Source: Leptolyngbya sp. CCY15150
GTDB lineage: Bacteria > Cyanobacteriota > Cyanobacteriia > RECH01
DNA: 64,000 bases
Assembly: GCF_016888135.1 (NCBI RefSeq)
Contig: NZ_JACSWB010000292.1
Coordinates: 91,858-155,857 of the forward strand
Direction of reading: 5' to 3'
The notes beneath the pieces were generated by a model that searched no databases, was not told the DNA's origin, and saw only the letters and a program-made list of their open reading frames with translations. A program made the translations under genes and the position numbers. Shown piece by piece: positions 57,384-64,000 of the stretch. Position 1 is the first letter of the stretch, and each line of letters starts with the position of its first letter.

Positions 57384-58436
57384 ATGCCCCCTCTTCATCC
57401 TGCGTCACTCGAAGACTGGTTTGCTCAGTCCCACCAGCAAGCCTATATCGACCATTTACGTCACATCAAAGGTCTCACGGCCCGCCGGGCTACCTGTTTC
57501 ATCCGGCTGTGGGTGTATCTGATGCTCAAGCACCTCCATCAAGCCCAACGCTTACAGACACCTATCCATGCGCTCATCCCCCTTTCAGATGCGATCGCCT
57601 GCACCCATCGAGAAGCCGCAGAGGTGTTCTATGCCCACGGTGAACGGGGAAGCGATCGCGCTGCTGGACTGATGATCGATCGCCTAGTCGCCCTAGGATT
57701 GCTGGACAAAACCTTTGATGGCAACACCACCCTCCTCAAAGTGCGGGCAGTGACCGATCTGCTTATACCGCCTACTGCAACCAATATTGCCCTCTATCCA
57801 GATCAGTTTAATCCGCGCCGAGATGCTGTTTTGGTCGCCGCCTTTTTAGCAAAACAGTACAACTGGCTAACGGCAAATACCAATGCCGTTGCCCATCAGA
57901 CTGCCCGCCAGCTTCGGCATTGGGCTAGCCTGTATCCCAAGGGAATGCGGGTGCTAAGACGGACGGACAACCACAACCCGGTAGGCTTTTACATTATGTT
58001 TCCGGTGTCCCGCATATCGGAAGAACGCTTTTTTCAGCCCCCTCGCCAAAGCCTCCATTTATCGAAAATCCACCAGTCCGATCATCCCGATGCAGACCCC
58101 ATAGCGATCGCCCATCCTGGAGACGACACCTGCTGGTCGGTGTTTGTCCGCAGTTGGCACGTTGATAAGCCTTATGTGACGCAGACCGTCGCGGCCCAGT
58201 TCCTGCAAGATTCCCAACAGATCCTGGCAGCCATGCGCACCGACTTCCCCAACCTATGCGATATCCACACCATTCCTATCCATCCTAGCCATGAGGCCCT
58301 AGCCCAAGCTCTCGGATTTCAAAAAACCATTCAAGATTCTCAAACCTTTCTGTATTGGGTCTACTCGTCGTTGGATCAATTTCTAGAGCTGGATATTCCT
58401 GCTCTTGCCCCCCATCTCCCAATCGACGAACTATAA
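57384..58436 (+). CDS. Hypothetical protein, possible wHTH and GNAT-like domains
   Basis: 350 residues. The N-terminal half is helical and includes a winged-helix-like segment (about 70-115; CTHREAAEVFYAHG, then AAGLMIDRLVALGLLDKTF). The C-terminal half, from about 145, has FLAKQYNWLTANTNAVAHQ and ends in HEALAQALGFQKT...FLYWVY, a pattern like the last strand-helix of GNAT acetyltransferases. The canonical acetyl-CoA loop is not clear. Unrecognised family; the domain reading is inference. Confidence 0.6.
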   Translation: MPPLHPASLEDWFAQSHQQAYIDHLRHIKGLTARRATCFIRLWVYLMLKHLHQAQRLQTPIHALIPLSDAIACTHREAAEVFYAHGERGSDRAAGLMIDRLVALGLLDKTFDGNTTLLKVRAVTDLLIPPTATNIALYPDQFNPRRDAVLVAAFLAKQYNWLTANTNAVAHQTARQLRHWASLYPKGMRVLRRTDNHNPVGFYIMFPVSRISEERFFQPPRQSLHLSKIHQSDHPDADPIAIAHPGDDTCWSVFVRSWHVDKPYVTQTVAAQFLQDSQQILAAMRTDFPNLCDIHTIPIHPSHEALAQALGFQKTIQDSQTFLYWVYSSLDQFLELDIPALAPHLPIDEL

Positions 58437-58488
58437 CGATGGCCGATTGTCAACAAAATATCTCGAATAGTCGGATAGTCCTGCCGAG

Positions 58489-58674
58489 ATGGGTAAGATG
58501 AAAATACAAGCAGTAGTTATTGATACAAAAGCCATGTTTTCTTTTGCCGCTGACCTCACTCAAACCGCCGATCTAGCTGCCGGGCTGTGGATCGTTTTCA
58601 TTGTCTCGATCGCCGCCGTCGTGTTGTGTCCGTTACTGTGCTGGACATTACCCAACCGCACTCGGCACGTATAG
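58489..58674 (+). CDS. Small single-pass membrane protein
   Basis: 61 residues, or 46 from the in-frame ATG at 58534. One hydrophobic helix (about 30-55; AAGLWIVFIVSIAAVVLCPLLCWTL) with an acidic-to-polar N-terminus and a basic tail (PNRTRHV). Size and topology match small subunits of photosynthetic or NDH-1 complexes, but I cannot assign it to any. The coding call rests on size and helix alone. Confidence 0.5.
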   Translation: MGKMKIQAVVIDTKAMFSFAADLTQTADLAAGLWIVFIVSIAAVVLCPLLCWTLPNRTRHV

Positions 58675-58892
58675 TCTGCCCTATGGGTTCCAAAGCCCCA
58701 TGGCTTGCTAGAGTTCGCTAGATTAACCTGAGTTCGAGATAAGCTGAAAGCCTCATTCTCTCGTAGACTGAGAGCTTGATTCTTTCGTCCAACAAGCTGA
58801 AAAATTCCCTTAACCCGAACTGACGTTAGATTAGAGATGACGGCTTACCGTCACGCTGATCGCCATGAGTTTTCACTCACCACATCCCACGC

Positions 58893-59129
58893 ATGGTACT
58901 TAAGAACATCCGATCTCAGATGATTGCCCGGCGACACGATCGCCCGTCTCGCTTCCTGCTCATTGCTGGCTCTGTCGATGCAGTGCTAGGCAGTGTGACA
59001 CTGCACCTGCCCCTGCTGATCCTGGGGGTGGCGCTGATGGGAACGGGTGTTGCCCTAAGGCTACGGCGTCCGCAACGAGCGATCGCTTCCCCAGCCATCC
59101 CGCTGCATCCAGCCGCACCGCCGTCTTAA
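58893..59129 (+). CDS. Small membrane protein
   Basis: 78 residues. Basic N-terminus, then two short hydrophobic stretches (about 21-34 and 37-55; LPLLILGVALMGTGVAL) and a Pro/Ala-rich tail. No known family recognised. It is convergent with crtB, 6 bases apart. Confidence 0.5.
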   Translation: MVLKNIRSQMIARRHDRPSRFLLIAGSVDAVLGSVTLHLPLLILGVALMGTGVALRLRRPQRAIASPAIPLHPAAPPS

Positions 59130-59135
59130 CTTGCC

Positions 59136-60101
59136 CTACCGCACTTCGGCATAGAGCTTGGCGATCGGTAGACATAGAAGCTTCCGCAGGCGCGGCACAT
59201 AGGCACGCTGCCGGAATACGTCATAGTTATTTTTTTCGATCACATCTAGGATTTGGCGGTAGAGGATGAGCGCCGACCACACCGGCCATCGAGCATCGGG
59301 GCTAAGTCGGCTAATTCCGCGTTCGGCCTGGGTGTAATAGTTGCGGGCCCGCTGAATCTGATACTGCATCAAAGCCCGCCAGCGGTCGTCCACAACGCCG
59401 TTCAGCAAATCCCGCTCGGTGTAGTTAAACAGCGCCAGATCTTCGAGGGGTAGGTAAATGCGTCCACGACGCGCATCTTCCCCCACATCTCGCAAAATGT
59501 TGGTGAGTTGATTGGCAATGCCGAGGGCGATCGCTTCCTGCTGGGGAGAGTGGTCAGATTCTTGGTGCCAAGGCGCAACATCTTGGGCTTCATCAACCCC
59601 CATCACCGCTGAAGACATCAACCCCACCGTACCCGCAACCCGGTAACAGTAGAGGTACAGGTCGTTAAAGGTCTCGTAGCGGTTGCGATATAAGTCCATT
59701 CGCTGTCCCGCAATCATATCGCGGAAGGGTTGAATGTCTATCGGGAAGCGCTCTAGGGTATCCACCATCGCCACATCCGAGGGATGAACCGGATGTCCTG
59801 CAAAGATAGATTCCAATTCTTCCTCCCAGCGATCGAGGGTCGCATCGGTGGTAGCGGCGGCCTGGGGGCCATCCACTAGCTCATCCGTTCGCCGACACCA
59901 CACATACACCGCCCAAATTGCCCGCCGTTTTTCTTCTGCCATGAGCAATGTGCCCATGTAGAAAGTCTTAGAATACTCAGCGGTAATTTGGCGACAGTAT
60001 TCGTAGGAATCGGCAAGGGAAGCAGTTGTGATGCGCGGGGATTCAGGCAGTTGCAGCATTACATTGCAGGCTGGGGGGTTCACTTTCAGACTATCAGCCA
60101 T
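59136..60101 (-). CDS. crtB: Phytoene synthase
   Basis: 321 residues. Condenses two geranylgeranyl diphosphates to phytoene, the first step of carotenoid synthesis. SKTFYMGTLLM, WCRRTDELVDGP (first Asp-rich motif), and the trans-isoprenyl synthase block YCYRVAGTVGLM and LGIANQLTNILRDVGEDARRGRIYLP (second Asp motif) are present. It starts 53 bases after the end of crtP on the same strand, so the two form an operon. Confidence 0.97.
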   Translation of the reverse strand: MADSLKVNPPACNVMLQLPESPRITTASLADSYEYCRQITAEYSKTFYMGTLLMAEEKRRAIWAVYVWCRRTDELVDGPQAAATTDATLDRWEEELESIFAGHPVHPSDVAMVDTLERFPIDIQPFRDMIAGQRMDLYRNRYETFNDLYLYCYRVAGTVGLMSSAVMGVDEAQDVAPWHQESDHSPQQEAIALGIANQLTNILRDVGEDARRGRIYLPLEDLALFNYTERDLLNGVVDDRWRALMQYQIQRARNYYTQAERGISRLSPDARWPVWSALILYRQILDVIEKNNYDVFRQRAYVPRLRKLLCLPIAKLYAEVR

Positions 60102-60153
60102 TCGTTTGGAGTCTTATAAGGGCCAGAACAGTCATGGATATTGCACCAAACAA

Positions 60154-61581
<1,428 letters not shown>

Positions 61582-61623
61582 TTAACCTGTTACCTTTCGA
61601 AATGCTTGCGTATAGTTCTTTTC

Positions 61624-61629
61624 ATTATA
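61624..61629 (-). promoter_or_regulatory. Candidate -10 box for crtP
   Basis: TATAAT on the minus strand, 43 bases from the crtP start. No good -35 box sits at the right distance, as is frequent in cyanobacterial promoters. Call based on the box and position alone. Confidence 0.45.
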
Positions 61630-61838
61630 CGCCCTAAGGTTAATGCTTCTTAATAAAGAGGAGCAATGGCTTAATCATTTATGAATATTGGTACAAGGGC
61701 TCCGGATGATTGAGCCGCTGGTTGAAGAGAAGTTTGCTGCTTAGAAGAACCCTGAGGGTGAGGACGAGAAGATGATAGCCACTGCCGATCTAAGCCAGCG
61801 CCAGGCTGGCCCAGATCTCAATCATGAAGCGATCGCTC

Positions 61839-62936
61839 CTAGGGGAGCACGTGGCACTGACCAGATTGGCGCAGAAGATGGTCGCAGAGCACCAGGGCGA
61901 CCATAGATTCCACCATGGGCACAGCCCGGGGCAGCACACAGGGATCGTGGCGACCTTTGGCGGCCAGCAGCGTCTCTTCACCATCTTTGGTAACCGTGCG
62001 CTGCTCCTTGCGGATCGTAGCCGTAGGCTTGAATGCGACCCGGATGATGATATTCTCACCGTTGCTAATGCCGCCCTGGATGCCGCCAGAACGATTGGTC
62101 ACCGTGCGCAGCCTGCCCTGCTCGTCGGTATAAAATTCATCGTTATGTTCGATGCCGGTGAGCAAGGTGCCGGCAAACCCTGAACCAATTTCAAAGCCCT
62201 TGCTGGCGGGCAAAGACATCACTCCTTTGGCCAAGTCAGCTTCCAGCTTGTCGAAAACAGGGGAACCCAATCCCATGGGCACCTGCCGAGCCACGCATTC
62301 CACTACGCCGCCAATGGAATCGCCCGCTCGACCCGTTTGTTCGATCAGATCAATCATCCGCTCTGCGCAGTCCATATCTGGACAACGAACGATGTTGCTC
62401 TCAACCTGCTCTAGGGTGACGGTGTTGGGATCAATCTGGCCTTCCAAGGCCTGGATGCGCTTGACGTAGCCAATGATCTCAACATTAGCTACCTGCTGCA
62501 GAATTTTTTTGGCGATCGCCCCTGCCGCCACTCGACCAATGGTTTCCCGAGCCGAGGAACGCCCGCCGCCCTGCCAGTTGCGGATGCCATACTTGGCGTC
62601 GTAAGTAGCATCCGCATGGGAAGGGCGATACTTCTGGGCCATCTCGTCATAATCCTGCGATCGCGCGTCCTTGTTGCGCACTAAGATCATGATCGGGGTG
62701 CCCAGGGTCTTGCCTTCAAACACACCGGAGAGAATTTCGCAGCGATCGGCCTCCTTACGGGGCGTGGTGATTTTACTTTGCCCTGGACGGCGGCGATCGA
62801 GTTCAACTTGAATCTCCGCCTCAGAAATTTCGACCTGGGGTGGGCAGCCGTCAATCGTAACGCCAACTCCTCCACCGTGGGATTCGCCAAAGGTGGTAAC
62901 TCGAAACAAATGACCAAACGTATTGCCCATACTCAT
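61839..62936 (-). CDS. aroC: Chorismate synthase
   Basis: 365 residues. Makes chorismate from EPSP, using reduced FMN, the last step of the shikimate pathway. [72 protein letters not shown] and the C-terminal [22 protein letters not shown] are all family signatures. Length normal. Bactofilin gene lies upstream on the same strand. Confidence 0.97.
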   Translation of the reverse strand: MSMGNTFGHLFRVTTFGESHGGGVGVTIDGCPPQVEISEAEIQVELDRRRPGQSKITTPRKEADRCEILSGVFEGKTLGTPIMILVRNKDARSQDYDEMAQKYRPSHADATYDAKYGIRNWQGGGRSSARETIGRVAAGAIAKKILQQVANVEIIGYVKRIQALEGQIDPNTVTLEQVESNIVRCPDMDCAERMIDLIEQTGRAGDSIGGVVECVARQVPMGLGSPVFDKLEADLAKGVMSLPASKGFEIGSGFAGTLLTGIEHNDEFYTDEQGRLRTVTNRSGGIQGGISNGENIIIRVAFKPTATIRKEQRTVTKDGEETLLAAKGRHDPCVLPRAVPMVESMVALVLCDHLLRQSGQCHVLP

Positions 62937-62996
62937 TCTCCTGCGCTCTAGGGCATCTTATCTCACTTCAGCCTCTTCCACCGCTAGCCAACGTCG

Positions 62997-63401
62997 TTAG
63001 TCCCCTCGCCCTAGAAGTTCCGGGAGTTTAGCCGTTGATGGCAAGGGTTTCGAAGGATTCGGTTCCGTAGTAGCAATATGACCGATATAGAATGCACCCG
63101 CCTCAATGTCCAGAGAGTTGGCCGTCACATCACCCTCTAGCCGAGCAGTGCTGCTCAGGGTAAGTCGCCCATCCGCCACAACTCTCGCCTTGACCACCCC
63201 ATGGAGTGTAATGTTATGGGCCCGAAGTTCTGGCCCTTCAATTAATCCAGTTTGAGAAATTTCCACATCACCAATCACATCCACTTTGCCGTGGATGATG
63301 CCATCGACCCGTAGAGCCCCTTCCACATGGATATCGCCTTGGAATTCACTGGTGGCGCTCAGATAGGTTAGCGACCCGACTGGCTTTTTCCGTCCAAACA
63401 T
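62997..63401 (-). CDS. Bactofilin-family polymer-forming protein
   Basis: 134 residues. A beta-helical core with short repeats (FQGDIHVEGALRVDGIIHGKVDV, GDVEISQTGLIEGPEL, AHNITLHGVVKARVVADGRLTLSSTARLEGDV) typical of bactofilins, which polymerise into filaments used for cell shape or polar organisation. Short tails on either side: MFGRKKPVGS and a Pro/Ser-rich end. Membrane-binding N-terminal residues could be basic. Role here unknown. Confidence 0.9.
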   Translation of the reverse strand: MFGRKKPVGSLTYLSATSEFQGDIHVEGALRVDGIIHGKVDVIGDVEISQTGLIEGPELRAHNITLHGVVKARVVADGRLTLSSTARLEGDVTANSLDIEAGAFYIGHIATTEPNPSKPLPSTAKLPELLGRGD

Positions 63402-63599
63402 CGATATGTCTCCCCATGAACTCAGTCTTGAACTGCTTTGCCTACACCTGATCTAAGCCACCGATCATCTATGGCCACCCTGAGATAGCAGTCGCTTGGT
63501 CAACGTGGTTGATTCCGTGGTTGTTCTCAATCATAACGTGTTGATTACGATGCTTAGAGTGCCCCCAGCTTCCATCCAAATTAACCCATTCATGCAAAA

Positions 63600-63619
63600 A
63601 GCGCCCCCGAGGGAGCGCT
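63600..63619 (-). terminator. Intrinsic terminator of psbA
   Basis: On the minus strand AGCGCTCCC and GGGGGCGCT pair (one wobble) with a TCG-type three-base loop, followed by TTTTT-G. Arms run from about 63600 to 63619. It is about 35 bases past the psbA stop. Confidence 0.85.
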
Positions 63620-63653
63620 CTTCATCAAGCTATCAGACTAGCTCAGCGATGGA

Positions 63654-64000
<347 letters not shown>

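Overview
The window comes from a cyanobacterium. It carries the 3' part of chlH (magnesium chelatase H), a partial psbA (photosystem II D1), crtP and crtB (plant-type carotenoid synthesis), a thylakoid-type ftsH, type III glutamine synthetase, and several families largely restricted to cyanobacteria (DUF1818, DUF3122). The octamer GCGATCGC (HIP1) is scattered throughout, as in many cyanobacterial chromosomes. I cannot fix the genus. No phage, plasmid or CRISPR locus is visible. Both ends cut through genes.

Layout. 1-2.9 kb: chlH 3' part and tRNA-Pro(GGG). 3-5.6 kb: SelO-type AMPylase, divergent from a two-pore-helix-type K+ channel. 5.7-9.0 kb: a LysR regulator with a clear dyad operator, divergent from a three-gene unit (SMP-30-like, ABM monooxygenase-like with membrane tail, atypical SDR). 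9-14.6 kb: glnN, an HExxH/zinc-ribbon protein, a CsgG-like exported protein, a lumenal pentapeptide protein. 14.6-17.9 kb: a 100-bp tandem repeat, an SGNH hydrolase, rpoZ and small cyanobacterial proteins. 17.9-24.5 kb: an HlyD-type adaptor, S-formylglutathione hydrolase, a histidine kinase with a degraded ATPase domain, a GNRPI-repeat protein, short-form hisG. 24.7-28.8 kb: a PlsY-like membrane domain fused to a PEP-synthase-like dikinase, followed by small and membrane proteins.

28.8-32.7 kb is the most accessory-looking part. A TerB-dynamin GTPase and an unrecognised partner with a membrane segment and helical body run in tandem, in sequence that is visibly more AT-rich and poor in HIP1 sites. 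33-38.5 kb: a large dCache-PAS-GGDEF-EAL sensor and a PBP4-type carboxypeptidase. 38.5-40.6 kb: three copies of a hairpin-rich extragenic repeat and two tandem pilin genes with a near-identical core. 40.9-44.7 kb: TPR-like protein, class IV aminotransferase, ftsH.

44.9-51.1 kb: a polyamine-type ABC importer (potA-potD-potB-potC order on the minus strand) followed by tldD. 51.2-53.8 kb: GNAT protein and two sugar-type ABC permeases with no binding protein or ATPase beside them. 54.4-58.7 kb: J-domain/TPR protein, DUF2237, PAS-LuxR regulator, a GNAT-like hypothetical, small membrane proteins. 59.1-64 kb: crtB and crtP, aroC, bactofilin and the 3' end of psbA. Most genes are housekeeping or photosynthetic. 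The accessory interest lies in the dynamin pair, the PlsY-dikinase fusion, the LysR-controlled unit and the repeats.
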